A DNA stretch of 64,000 nucleotides from Pseudogymnoascus destructans (GCF_001641265.1 NW_020167520.1:186001-250000), one strand, 5' to 3'. Positions 1 through 10,391 are shown, counted from the stretch's first letter. Numbers and translations: made by a program. The notes: a model not told the origin generated them from the letters alone.

Positions 1-219
1 CAAGACCCTTTTTTACGATTAATCCTCTCCAATGGTCACGAAAAAAGGGCCGCCTCCTCCAAGGTACCCTTTCTCCTCACCTGACCCCGTCCGCAAGTTC
101 CGTAAGCTCCACTGGGCAACTTGCCTTATTTGACATCTTACCTCCTCCACCTCCGCATCAACTTCACCACAAACCAGACACCATTTACTCTCCGGCGACA
201 TTCCGCCTTCACCTCAATC

Positions 220-1804
220 ATGGTTTCTGCTAGCCAGGCTCTATACCTTGCGCTCCATCCTTTCCAGCTGCGCTCAATTATCCAATGGTTCGTGAGGACA
301 TTCTGAACCCAAAGCGACGATGCTAACCCGTCGCATGTAGGAAGGTATGGCATGATCCAGTCCATACTCGGGACAAAAAAACAGAATGCGAAACTCTCCA
401 AAAATGCTTCGTGCATCTGGAAAATACAAGCCGCAGTTTCAGCATGGTCATTCAAGAGCTGAACCCAGAGTTGCTCGTCCCGGTTGCCCTCTTCTACCTG
501 ATCCTTCGCGGTCTTGACACAGTCGAAGACGACATGACCATTCCGTTGGAGGAGAAAGAGCCGATACTGAGAGATTTCCATAACATCATGGAGAAGGATG
601 GCTGGAATTTCAATGGTAACGGCCCAGATGAGAAGGATCGTGGCCTACTGGTGGACTTCGACGTCGTTATCATGGAATACAAGAAGGTGAAGCCGGTATA
701 CCAAGCGATCATCAAGGACATCACGGATAAAATGGGCAATGGCATGGCGGAATACGCCAACAATGCCGAACACAACGTGAACGGCGTTAACACGATCAAA
801 GACTATGAGCTGTACTGCCATTATGTTGCTGGGCTTGTAGGAGACGGCTTGACCAGACTTTTTGTCGAGAGTGGATTGGCCAATCCGGCACTTCTCCAAC
901 GCCCACACCTGTCCGAATCCATGGGACAGTTCCTGCAGAAGACAAACATCATTCGTGATATCCGCGAAGACTTGGACGACAAACGGAGGTTCTGGCCAAA
1001 GGAGATCTGGTCGAAGCATGTTGAGAAATTCGAGGACCTGTTCAAGCCTGAAAACCAGACAGCAGCTCTTGCATGCAGCTCGGAAATGGTGTTGAACTCT
1101 CTTCGCCACGCGGACGAATGCCTCTTCTACTTGGCTGGAATTAAAGACCAGAGTGTTTTCAATTTCACGGCTATTCCCCAGGCCATGGCCATTGCGACCC
1201 TTGAGCTCGTTTTCCAAAACCCAAAAATTTTCCACCAAAACATCAAGATCACCAAGAGCGACGCGTGCGAGTTGATGATCCAGTCTACCCAAAACCTGCG
1301 GATTGTCTGCGGAGTTTTCAGAACATACACACGAAAGATTGCCAAGAAGAATTCACCGACAGATCCGAATTTCTTGGAAATTAGCATTGCTTGTGGCAAG
1401 GTATGTCCTGCGAAGGAGCGCTCATTGTTCGGGGACAAGTAACTAATGCTGGTTTAGATCGAGCAATTTATCGAGTCCATATTTCCATCACAAGACCCCA
1501 AGGTCGCCACGCTCGCAGCCACTGACCCAACCGCGGAAGAGGCGGCAAAGAAGTCAGAAGCTACGACAGACACCGTCTACCTTATGGCGGCCGTCCTTGG
1601 GACACTTTTCGTTATTTCTTTCCTGATGGTAATGCACCCAATACATTCCTACATCATCTACAGGCGATCTAATGTGTAATTTAGATAGGCGCTGCACATC
1701 TTGCAGGAGCAAGATTTGATGTTGCTTATCAGGAAATCTTCGGAGGTAAGTTATTTGCTAGCAGCGAGTCATCGCTTCCCCAGGGCGAGCATGTGGAGCT
1801 ATAG
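220..1804 (+). CDS. ERG9: Squalene synthase (farnesyl-diphosphate farnesyltransferase)
   Basis: The enzyme condenses two farnesyl diphosphates to squalene, the first committed step of ergosterol synthesis, at the ER membrane. Four exons are read: 220-287, 341-1400, 1458-1628 and 1685-1804, giving 472 residues, a normal length for fungal ERG9. The first Asp-rich motif DTVED is at about residues 82-86 and the second, DIRED, at about 229-233. [16 protein letters not shown] and [10 protein letters not shown] are family signatures. A C-terminal membrane helix lies near residues 415-433, split by the last intron. The first intron must use the donor GTTCGT at 288, because only that join gives the conserved [12 protein letters not shown]. 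The last exon reads through a GTAAG at 1746 to the stop at 1802. Identification is firm; exon ends are inferred from frame and splice signals. Confidence 0.96.
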
Positions 1805-2214
1805 CTACATTTATAATACAACATCTTTCCGGGTTAGCGGTACTCAATTCGCCATTCACAGACCTGGCAATGACTTAGATCATTGTGGGCATGTGCATTT
1901 GATACGAATCATCTGTAGGCTTGGGCGGAAGTTGATCGATTACTGTAGATCTACTCTGTTACTGGATTGCCCTAGTAGCATCATGCAGGCGTCACTCCAT
2001 GTCGATGAATTAACTACGTTACACCCAACTTTAGGACGATTTATATACTCTATTGCGGGGTAATGAGGCGAGGGGTATTGGGGGCAAGCCGTACGTTGAC
2101 ATATGGACTAGAATACTAATTACTACTCTCATACACATATATATCTATGAGAGTGGTAATGAGTATCTCAATCTGTGAATCCAAGTTTGGCACCGTACCG
2201 CTCTCTGACATAAG
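1805..2214. other. ERG9 downstream region with an imperfect hairpin
   Basis: No gene is seen. Arms at 2119-2133 and 2146-2160 form a 15-bp inverted repeat with one mismatch around a 12-base loop. It could be a small transposon relic or a structured 3' end. Confidence 0.4.
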
Positions 2215-2804
2215 ATGAAGCTTTTGTATACTGTCCCCGCTGGTGCTTGCCTTGTGACATGTGCTGTAGCCAGCAATGCTCCTAAAGCCTACGAGCCAAA
2301 ATATCGCATTTCCCCTATCGATGGCTCCAAGATTGCCGACAGCAGAGCAGCTCGCCTTTCAAGATAAAGAGATCGGTGTACTCATCCACTATAACATTGC
2401 CACTTACATCGACAGCGACGGCTGCAATTATGTAAATCTGATCAATGGATGGAAAGCATCACTGCTCTAGGTGGGAAGTATGCCACGCTTGTGGCCAGGC
2501 ACAATTGCGGGTTCACGATATGCCGACTAAGGTGAAGTTCCCAACTCTCGACAAGAAGACAATCCCCTACAACTATACCATTAGCAGTCGCCTGCCCACG
2601 GTAAGAATGTTGTCGAGAGTTTTGTGGAGTCAGCCCAAATGTACAGCATTGGGACGGCTTCTACTACAGCCATCGTAGTTAACAACTTTTTGAACGTGCA
2701 GAATACTGAGGTTCTAAACACCTCCCTGGCATGGGGACAGGTCGGTATTAGCGACAGCACATACGGCCAGATTGTATTCGATCAATTGACAGAGTTAACG
2801 TAGG
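2215..2804 (+). pseudogene. Alpha-L-fucosidase-like (GH29) gene, truncated and frameshifted
   Basis: The first 20 codons read as a secretion signal (MKLLYTVPAGACLVTCAVAS). GH29-like blocks follow in shifting frames: LPTAEQLAFQDKEIGVLIHY from about 2337, then YATLVARHNCGFTIWPTK near 2475, then FVESAQMYSIG and VNNFLNVQNTEVLNTSLAWG up to the stop at 2802. At least one frameshift before 2330 and others near 2440-2480 and 2600 separate them. Only about the first 190 codons of a family usually longer than 450 residues remain. Homology stops where anonymous repeat-rich DNA begins. The intact family removes alpha-linked fucose outside the cell. Family identification is from remembered motif resemblance; that the gene is broken is directly visible. 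Confidence 0.72.
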
Positions 2805-3662
2805 TCATGGCGTAACGGGGGTAATGGCATAACGAAGGTATGTATCTTTACAGCTAAATTTGTATACAAAGATACTTATAATAACGAAACTTAAACCCTT
2901 TATTATAACTTTATGCGAGGTTGTGGTGTCGGAGCTGCTGTTTTCGGCTGGCGCTGGTTGCTGCTTTACGCATCCCCGAACACTTTACACATAATCGGTT
3001 ATTATGCAGCCGGTTGATGTTGGTGTTTTTCAGGACTTACAACCAAAATCCTATCACGTGCGTTAGATGAACGAATCAGGTACCGGCGAATTATCGGACC
3101 GAAGGTACCGTTCCTGAAATCCAAAAACCAAAACCCGCATCTAGTCTCTTCTACCTCTGACAACAAACGTCCCAATTGTATCTGTGTGTAGATGATGCCC
3201 CTCAACATCCGATAAAGACCGGGTGAGGAAGAGGGGTGCGATGACACAGCGTGTCGGCCTGCGGAGCTAGTTGATACAAAAAGGAAATGAAGAGATAATC
3301 CCGGCTCCGACGGCGATGGTCTCGAAGGTGACGTTCATATGAGCGGGGTGGAGGGGGACAGCAGACGCCCTGATGCGCTCTGCTATGAGGATGTCCGCCT
3401 ACTAGTCGTACACAGTCCTGACAATAGCGAGCGGAATGTGCTCGCTATGGAGGTCAAATTTTCTCATCATAATAAGCGCCCCAAACCATGAGTTGACCGA
3501 CCGCTTTAGACATTCCACCTAATATCAAACTAACAGACATTCACAGAACGATATTTTTCTTTACTGAAGTTGACGACCCAATTTTCTGTGCCATCACTCA
3601 CTTTGTATCCCTTGCACTTGCAGATGACACATTCGAGGCGCCGAGCCTAACTACTCCCAAAC
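2805..3662. other. Anonymous spacer between GH29 remnant and Gypsy remnant
   Basis: No convincing reading frame is seen. An 8-bp inverted repeat (GTATCTTT/AAAGATAC, 2842-2875) is present. If the Gypsy element still has a 5' LTR or gag, it should lie here, but I cannot recognise either. Confidence 0.35.
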
Positions 3663-3845
3663 GTGCCCTGTGTCCTTACAGTACCCATACGTGGATTTCA
3701 GCGCAAAATCCAAGGCCACGTATCGGAGTATATTCGGTTACACTTAACAGTCGAAGGACGCCAGATATATAACTGCCCCTTTGTACTCCTGGACCTCGGA
3801 GCACAAGATGTGATAATTGGGAAGAAGCTTTTCAGCCGCTTCTAA
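3663..3845 (+). pseudogene. Gypsy retropepsin-like fragment
   Basis: A 60-codon frame ends in FVLLDLGAQDVIIGKKLF, which matches the C-terminal half of retroviral-type aspartic proteases of Gypsy elements (LG.. DVI.G..W/L). The catalytic D-S/T-G end is not visible upstream, so the fragment is incomplete. The linker to the polymerase continues at 3878-4445. Confidence 0.6.
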
Positions 3846-4447
3846 ATACTACTCGACTCTGCAAAGAGCCAGTTAGTATGGCCAAAGGAGTACCCGCCGA
3901 CTCCTACTGGAGCAAGGAGATCACCTTGCCCTACCACTCACGCGAAATGTCCATTAGACATCCTGCATACCAGTCGGATGCGAATCGCCGGGATTCCGCA
4001 ATCCACCGCGAAGACAGACGCCGCGCAGGCGGACGTTCGATGGAAAAGAAAGTGATAATTCCTGACTACGAAGAGATCGATACGCCATCGAACCCACTAC
4101 GAAACCAGGAGGTTTCTCCCCCACCGCAGAAGACCCTAGTACATAGGTTTACGCCCATGCATATCTGTGAAATCAGTGCAAATGCTTTCCACCACGAGAT
4201 GATGCGAAGCGACTCCGAGTTTTTTCAGACTAGCATCTACGAAATCGATCAGATCATTCATGAAAAGGAATTGGACGAGGATGCAGAAACACTTCACCTC
4301 ATCCAACAGAAGCTTCCGCATATGCACTGGAAGTACACTGATGTCTTTTCGAAGTTGGAATCAGATCGAATTCCCCCACACTGCATATACGACCACAAGA
4401 TACAGCTCGAAGCCCCTTTACCAAACGCTTTCTCCCCGTTATACTGA

Positions 4448-5094
4448 CAGGGCACCGAAGAGCTTAAGGCTACCAAGCAATACCTGTTAGAAAACCTAGA
4501 GAAAGGCTTCATCATCAACAGCAACAGCCCCTTTGCATCCCCTATCCTATTCATAAAGAAAGCAGATGGCAAATTAAGATTTTGCATTGATTACCGGAAG
4601 TTAAATGGTCTCACCCGGAACGATCCCTACCCCATTCCGCGTATCGACGAACTACTGACACGGGTGTCGAAAGCCAAAATCTTCACAAAGCTAGATATCA
4701 GACAAGCCTTCCATCGCATACGGATGCACCCCGACTCGGAAAAGTACACGACCTTTCGGACTCGCTATGGATCATATAAGTGCAAAGTGCTGCCATTTGG
4801 ACTGACGAACGGTCCCGCAACCTATCAGTGGTATATGAATAACGTCCTGATGCAATATTTGGACGACTTCTGTACTGCCTACCTAGATGACATCCTAATC
4901 TATTCCGAGGACCCTACAGAACACGTAGACCATGTGCATAAGGTCCTACAGCATCTCCGAGAAGCCGGACTTCAAGCCGATATAAAGAAATGCGAATTCA
5001 ACGTTACCCGGACAAAGTACTTAGGATATATCCTTACTACTTCTGGTGTCGAAGCGGACCCTGACAAGATCGAGCCCCTTCGCAACTGGATCTG
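4448..5094 (+). pseudogene. Gypsy reverse transcriptase remnant
   Basis: Conserved RT blocks are read in order: SPFASPILFIKKADGKLRFC, YRKLN, KLDIRQAFHRI, FRTRYGSYKCKVLPFGL, the catalytic YLDDILIYS (about 4889-4915), and a C-terminal block with TKYLGYIL. The domain itself is nearly uninterrupted. A TGA at about 4446 separates it from its protease linker and a TGA at 5092 separates it from RNase H. The two catalytic aspartates are still present, but the polyprotein cannot be made as a whole. Confidence 0.9.
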
Positions 5095-5133
5095 ACCGAC
5101 TACTGTTACAGGTGTGAAGTCCTACCTAGGCTT

Positions 5134-5808
5134 TTGTGGCTTCTACCGGCAATTCATTCGAGATTTCGGCAAATAGCAAAGCCCCTCACAACTATTACTA
5201 GTCCCTCGGAGCCGTTCCGGTGGACAGACGAATGTGAGGATGCATTCGAAGAATTGCGACGACAACTTTTAGCGGTACAGGCACTTCACCACTTCAACCC
5301 CGAATTGCCTACGAAGCTGGAGACCGACTCCTCTGATGGAGTGGTAGCTGGTGTCCTGTCCCAGAAACACCCTGACAAGCGATGGTACCCTGTAAGCCTC
5401 TACAGTCACGTCCTATCTGGACACAAGATCAACTGGGAGATCCACGACAAGGAACTGTTCGCAATCGTGAAAGCCTTCAGAAAATGGAGGCCCGAGTTGG
5501 CTTCAGTACGCCACCGAGTTGACGTCTACACTGATCACCGTTCGTTGGAATATTTTATGTCTACCAAGATTCTCACAGCGAAACAGGTTCGGTGGATGGA
5601 GCTACTCTCCGACTTCAACTTCTGCATTACGTACACTGCGGGCAAGAATAACCAGAAGGCAGATATTCTAAGCCGAAGAGACCAAGACTTGGTAACGCAG
5701 CAGAAAGTCAAACTCAACAGTAGAGCAAGAGTATTGCTAGGTCCAAGCCGCTTACACCCCCGCATCAGCGCCGAACTAGCAGAGAGCTACGTGCGTCCAT
5801 TAACCTGA
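5134..5808 (+). pseudogene. Gypsy RNase H remnant
   Basis: This segment sits in a different frame from the polymerase after a frameshift near 5160. It carries the thumb/connection start (FRWTDECEDAFEELR), ETDSSDGVVAGVLSQ, NWEIHDKELFAIVKAFRKWR and VYTDHRSLEYF, the usual RNase H order in Ty3/Gypsy polyproteins, then a spacer containing TAGKNNQKADILSRR. It ends at a double stop (TGA TAG) at 5806-5811. Confidence 0.88.
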
Positions 5809-5828
5809 TAGACACCCCCAAGGCACAG

Positions 5829-6920
5829 GTGCCCTTCAATTTAATAGAGGCGCTATGTGCGGACAATCGGAAGTCGTTCACCGAGACTCGTGCGAAACAA
5901 CCCCTACCAGACGGATTCGCGATGAACGACCAGCTCCTCCTGTACAAAGGCCACCTATGTGTGAATCGCCACACCGATCTATGTACGAAACTGATCCGAG
6001 AAGCGCACGATCAAGTGTCGTCAGCACATCCAAGTGGCAGGAAAACCTACCAATTGCTCGCTCCAAAGTATCATTGGGTCGGGATGGAAGCGGACTGTTT
6101 ACAGTATGTACGAAACTGCATGACATGCCGGCTTTCTCACACCAATGTCACTAAGCAACAAGGATTCCTACACCCGCTACCCGTACCCGAATATCCTATG
6201 CAACACCTCACCATGGACTTCAAGGAGTTCCCAAGGGACAAGCATGGATACGACAGCATCTTAGTGTTTATGGACCGACTCGGAAAGAGTTTGGTGACCA
6301 TACCTTGCTACAAAACCACAACTGCCCGGCAAATGGCACAATTGTTCATCGAATGGATATACTAATTCGGACACACTCCGGAGTCGATTGTAAGTGACCG
6401 CGGACCCCAATTCGTATCATCCTTTTGGCAGGAGTTCTGTCGAATTATCAGCGTGAAGGTTAAGCTGTCAACTGCCTATCATAAGCAGACCGACGGACAG
6501 ACGGAAATCATGAACTGATACATCGACCAGAGACTGAGGCCTTTCGTATCCCATTACCAGGATAACTGGAGCGAACTCATCCCCATAATGGACCGCGTGC
6601 AAATGACACTCCCCCACGCATCCATTGGCATGACCCCCTACCGACTCAAGTACGGAACCGATCCGCGTACGAGTTGGGATTGGAACACTCTGAAAAGCAC
6701 CAACCCCTGGGAGACTCTAAACTGAGAGGAAGCCAAGGCGGTTGCAGACTGAATGCATACCGCATGGGTCCACGCAAAGGAAAACATGGCAAAGGCACAA
6801 GAGGAAATGTCTAAGCACGCGAATCGACGCCGAAGGGCCATCGACTGGGACGTAGGAGATAGAGTGTACCTATCAACCAAAACTTTGAAAAACTCTCGCC
6901 CTAGCCGCAAGTTGGGCTAA
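5829..6920 (+). pseudogene. Gypsy integrase remnant
   Basis: An HHCC zinc-binding end (H...H...CMTCRLSH, about 6000-6150) is followed by the rve catalytic core: [35 protein letters not shown] and the [10 protein letters not shown] block. In-frame stops lie at 6363, 6516, 6723, 6750 and 6918. The C-terminal GDRVYLSTK motif is preserved near 6856. The integrase is inactive as written. Confidence 0.88.
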
Positions 6921-7023
6921 CAATGGGTCGGATTATATATGGTGTTGGAACGGATTGGGCACGCGTTTCGATTGGAACTACCTACCGGTTCTCAAATACA
7001 TGATGTGTTCTCACCAGATGTCC

Positions 7024-7328
7024 TCATGAAGGATCCGAACAACCCCCTACCTTCTTCCGCTTTGTCTTTCCTTCTGTGATCGTAGTTTTGTTCCTCTTCC
7101 ATTTCCCATGCCGTAACCCATCCGAGTTGTTCTCGAGGTGGACCTGGTAACTCTGGGTATGGGGAGAGTTCATGAAGTTCGACACTGGGTACCACTCCGG
7201 GTCCAGATCGTATCCGACCCAACTAACCCAGTATTGTAGTTGCTTCTGGCGGAGCCTTACGGTGAGGATCTTTTCCACTTCCCATTCCTCTACGCCGTCT
7301 ATCACTTCGCTGTTACTATCTGTGTCTC
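7024..7328 (-). pseudogene. Chromodomain of a Gypsy element, in opposite orientation
   Basis: Read on the minus strand, EEWEVEKILTVRLRQKQLQY followed by WVSWVGYDLDPEWYP is a classic chromodomain as found at the C-terminus of fungal chromoviral integrases; the conserved aromatic cage positions W, Y and W are visible. It abuts the + strand pol end at about 7050 head to head, so it is either an inverted tail of that element or part of a second copy. A TAG stop lies just upstream on the minus strand at about 7330, so no longer frame continues. Confidence 0.8.
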
Positions 7329-7508
7329 TAAACTAAATACCCTCCGAGCCAGGGCGCACTCACCACTGTAACCCTTGCAGGAGTCACCCTTCCCAGACGT
7401 CTCAATGGCATCGCAACAAGCGGCTACCACCATGAGAGACGAAGGGTCGAAGTGACCCCACACGAAGGGCCAGGCCCGAGTCCCCTCCGACACAGGGTCT
7501 TCCCCCAC
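7329..7508. other. Spacer between chromodomain and cysteine-rich remnant
   Basis: The minus strand has a short open frame with four cysteines (AACCDAIE, DSCKGYS), possibly another exon of a neighbouring remnant. Nothing firmer can be said. Confidence 0.25.
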
Positions 7509-8171
7509 CTAGGCCCCATAGGCTGCCCCAACTTCCCCATCCTCCCCCTCCTTCCTCCCATCACCCCGAGTTGGAGCGACCGCGGGAGCGGCAGCGGTGG
7601 GCAGTTTGCCCACAGCAGCCACCAACTCCCCCAAGAGAGCAGGGACGCTCTCCTGTTCCGTCCGGAGACGGCGCAGCGACGACCGAATTTGCTGCCCAGA
7701 GTCAGCACTGAAACAACACAAGGGGAAGGGGGTCTACTCACGGCAAGCCCCGACTCGAGGGCAGCCTGAGTGGCGCGTGCCTCCTCGTAGAGGTCACGCT
7801 CCACGTCGGAGCGGAACTTTGGCATGCTCTGGGCGGCCAGGAGGGCCACCCGATTTGCCTCAGTGGCGGCGGCGGCGATGTCAGCGGGAATGAGGGGGGT
7901 GGCCTCTTCGGCGGCGCGGAGGGCCGCAAACTCTTCCCCAAGGAACCAGGGCAGCTTCCACCAAAGTCAGCAACGGCCAACCAAACCAAACACTGAACCC
8001 CACAAGAAAACCTACCGGGACGCAAGGCGAGTGCTGCGCCGTGCAGTACCCACACTTCGAACTGGTCGGGGACCAGATGCAGTCGTGGGACTGGATCCCA
8101 CGGGCTTTGGCCTGAAGGCAGCGCAGACAGAGCACGCGGAAGGCAACCGTAAGGGCCCCGGAGGGGGTGGT
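7509..8171 (-). pseudogene. Spliced cysteine-rich gene, 5' end cut off by a repeat
   Basis: Three phase-0 exons can be read on the minus strand: 8171-8016, 7954-7742 and 7691-7509. Both introns begin GTAGG or GTGAG and contain a GCTGACT branch point. The first exon has a four-to-six-cysteine cluster (CLRCLQAK, C.W...SSKCGYC, C), a zinc-knuckle-like pattern of the CxxC...C...CxxC type. The second (WFLGEEFAALRAAEEA) and third (RSSLRRLRTEQESVPALLGE) are helix-forming and rich in Ala and Glu. The frame is open right up to 8171, where the left inverted repeat of another element begins, so the N-terminus is lost. I do not recognise the family; a transposon-associated or multicopy zinc-binding protein is possible. 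Confidence 0.55.
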
Positions 8172-9215
8172 GTAATGGTGGGTGCACCAGATATGAGAAT
8201 CTAGCCACCCAAGGAAGGGATGAATTTACTAAGACAACACACTGTCTTAGGAAACAGAGCCAAAGGGTTGTAGCTTAGACTATTCCACAACGCAGCAATC
8301 AGGTGTATGATGTGGTGAAGTGGTTTAGACAAGTTGCAACAAATGTTGAGTCTGAGAACTCAGGGGTAAGTCAGAGGTTAGCACCTCACTGACTTTTCAA
8401 AAACAGAGAATAACAAGATCAATGCTTGGAAGCTTGTAAAAGACGTGGAAGTATGTGATAGTCGATTTACTGTATTGCCTGCTTGCCCTTTCTTAAGGAA
8501 AGGGCAATCCTATTTATGCCAAAGGAGTGTAGTTCTCTCATTTTCCATGACTTTCCATGTCTAACCAGGCTTGGTAAATGTATTAGAAATCAAGTGCGAC
8601 CCACAACTAGCTTGCTAATCATGTAGTGAACGTAAGAGAATCCCATAGAACCATCTCTTGGGTTCCTAGCCTATAGGAAGTGAAAAGGAGGTCCAAGGTC
8701 AGAGTACCTATAGACAAATTATGTCATAACTTAACCAATTTTGTGGGTAACTAAGGAGCGATGACGTGTAATGAATCATAGAGGGTTGTAGAAGCTTCTA
8801 GAGCTATCGTTCATGTTTCTAGGCCTCTAGTTGGTAGAGATATGCCATGTGGTAGTATTGGCCCACCCCCTTAAGGAGGAGATTTTCTTAATAACTTGTT
8901 CAATGAGTGTCCAAATGATATGCCGTGATGTATGTAGCATAAACAGATGTAGTAGAAGAGTTTGCAGCAATCGTTGAGTAGTATTGCTTCTGTTGTTGGT
9001 GTGATAAGCCAAGATATGTATGGTGACTTGTAGGTTTGAGGAGGAGATTTCTAAGTTTGCTCTTGAGTTTGATAGCAAACTGAGTGCAACGAATGTCAGT
9101 ATGACAGGTTTGAGGAGGAGATTTCTAAGTTTGCTCTTGAGTTTGATAGCAAACTGAGTGCAACGAATGTCAGTATGACAGCTAGATTCTCACATCTGGT
9201 GCACCCACCATTACA
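8171..9215. mobile_element. 1,045-bp block bounded by 35-bp inverted repeats
   Basis: Positions 8171-8205 and 9181-9215 are inverted copies with one mismatch; the ends read TGTAATGGTGGG...CCCACCATTACA. The interior has no coding potential that I can see. Ends of TG...CA and the leader-like interior would suit an LTR, while 35-bp terminal inverted repeats would suit a DNA transposon or MITE. I see no clear target-site duplication. The left end truncates the cysteine-rich gene. Confidence 0.6.
9033..9180. repeat. 74-bp unit in exact tandem, with two further copies nearby
   Basis: The unit beginning GGTTTGAGGAGGAGATTTC and ending GTCAGTATGACA occurs at 9033-9106 and 9107-9180, and again at about 9391-9462 and, split by an insertion, at about 10346-10726. 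The two tandem copies appear identical. The units end in TGTCA-GTA-TGACA, a short interrupted palindrome. Confidence 0.85.
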
Positions 9216-9465
9216 AGTGATGTCATGTAATGAATCATAGAGGGTTGTAGAGATATGCTATGTGGTAATATCGGCCCAGTAACTAAGGAGCAATGACGTG
9301 TAATGAATCATAGATGGTTGTAGCAATCGTTGAGTAGTATTGCTCTTGTTGTTGGTGTGATAAGCCAAAATATGTATAGTGACTTGTAGGTTTGAGGAGG
9401 AGATTTCCAAGTTTGCTCTTGAGTTTGATAGCAAACTGAGTGCAACGAATGTCAGTATGACACGA
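9216..9465. repeat. Partial second copy of the 8.7-9.2 kb repeat
   Basis: The segment repeats blocks found at about 8755-9106 (TGTAATGAATCATAGAGGG, TGATAAGCCAA.ATATGTAT) but lacks part of the middle. It interrupts the minus-strand gag frame, whose codons stop matching at 9462. Confidence 0.7.
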
Positions 9466-9911
9466 GGCATTTGTTGCTCCGTAGCTTCGACTGTGGGTAT
9501 GGGGGCATCCACCGGCGGTGTGGACAGGATTCTGGTCTGGGCTGCCGTCAGGGTAACTAGTAGATCCTTGACCTCCTGTATCTGTGCTTCGAGGTGGGCT
9601 ATTTGACTCGGGATGTCTTTGGATGGCACAGCGGCTGTAGCTGCAGCGGTGGTTTGTCTGGTAGTCATTATGGGCAGTTGACCGTCGTTGTGTTGGGGTA
9701 TGTTTGATGTCAGCTTTTTCAACATATTGCCTCGGGTGTGTATCGGTACCGATACGAAAGAGCTTGACTTCCGGTAGCTCGTAGCTATCAACGCTCTTGT
9801 CCACAATTTCCTCTGTGCTAGGAGGGGGTTCTTAAGGATCTTGTATCCTATTTGGCGCCAACGCGTCGGTGACTTTACCAGCTTGTTCTGAAGAATCAAA
9901 CCCTGATCCAC
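9466..9911 (-). pseudogene. N-terminal gag fragment of an LTR retrotransposon
   Basis: From an ATG at 9668 the minus strand reads MTTRQTTAAATAAVPS, a coiled-coil-forming stretch (SQIAHLEAQIQEVKDLLVTL) and a Pro-rich linker, then runs into unrelated repeat sequence at 9462. Basic codons upstream remain open to 9911. Its position directly downstream (in minus sense) of an LTR at 10083-10329 suits a gag start. I infer gag from position and composition; no zinc knuckle or capsid motif is seen. Confidence 0.5.
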
Positions 9912-10082
9912 TGGCTGTCCGTGAGATCTCTGGAATCACGGCTATTTGAAGTCGTCAGGTCTCTCCTCCAAAACGTCACCGAGTCGCGGTCGATGTCGTG
10001 ATGGTAGTTCTCCTGAGTCGTTCCGGTGTGGGATATTATTGAAGTACGGCCGTCCCCGGCAGGCGTGATCTTTTTTGTATAA

Positions 10083-10329
10083 TGTAAGGACACAGGGCAC
10101 CCAGCTCACAGTAATAGCATATGAGAGTGCGAGTCGGAGGCTAAACGGATGCTATCCTATAGGTCTACTACGAAGGATACAAAAAAGATGATGAGGAACC
10201 CCGTTGGGTCAATCCCCTTAAGTACCCGAAACGGGTCCGACTCGGCTAACCTGCCCTAACTCTCCCCACATGACTGTACCCTGCCCGACTCCGATGCTTT
10301 CCGTCACTGAGGGTGGAGGCATCCTTACA
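10083..10329 (-). repeat. LTR beside the gag fragment
   Basis: 247 bp with ends TGTAAGGA...TCCTTACA, a perfect 8-bp terminal inverted repeat starting TG and ending CA. It is about 80% or more similar to 10749-11006 over its outer parts and, inverted, to 11012-11158. Its orientation is inferred from the gag fragment that follows it on the minus strand. Confidence 0.85.
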
Positions 10330-10391
10330 TATAGTGACTTGTAGGTTTGAGGAGGAGATTTCTAAGTTTGCTCTTGAGTTTGATAGCAAAC

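Larger units (their letters stand above)
3663..7050 (+). mobile_element. Decayed Ty3/Gypsy LTR retrotransposon (pol region)
   Basis: Protease-like, reverse transcriptase, RNase H and integrase segments follow in Ty3/Gypsy order on one strand. The frame is broken by in-frame stops near 4446, 5092, 5806, 6363, 6516, 6723, 6750 and 6918 and by a frameshift near 5160. Most stops are TGA. The copy ends in the usual post-integrase tail (VFSPDVLMKDPNNPLP, about 7004-7051), after which sequence identity breaks and the next chromodomain is found on the opposite strand. No flanking LTR pair was recognised, so the element limits are those of the recognisable protein. Confidence 0.9.

Noticed and set aside
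3663..7050. Repeat-induced point mutation as the cause of Gypsy decay
   Set aside because: Stops are mainly TGA and the base composition is not strongly AT-biased; the data fit CpG deamination better, though counts need several copies.
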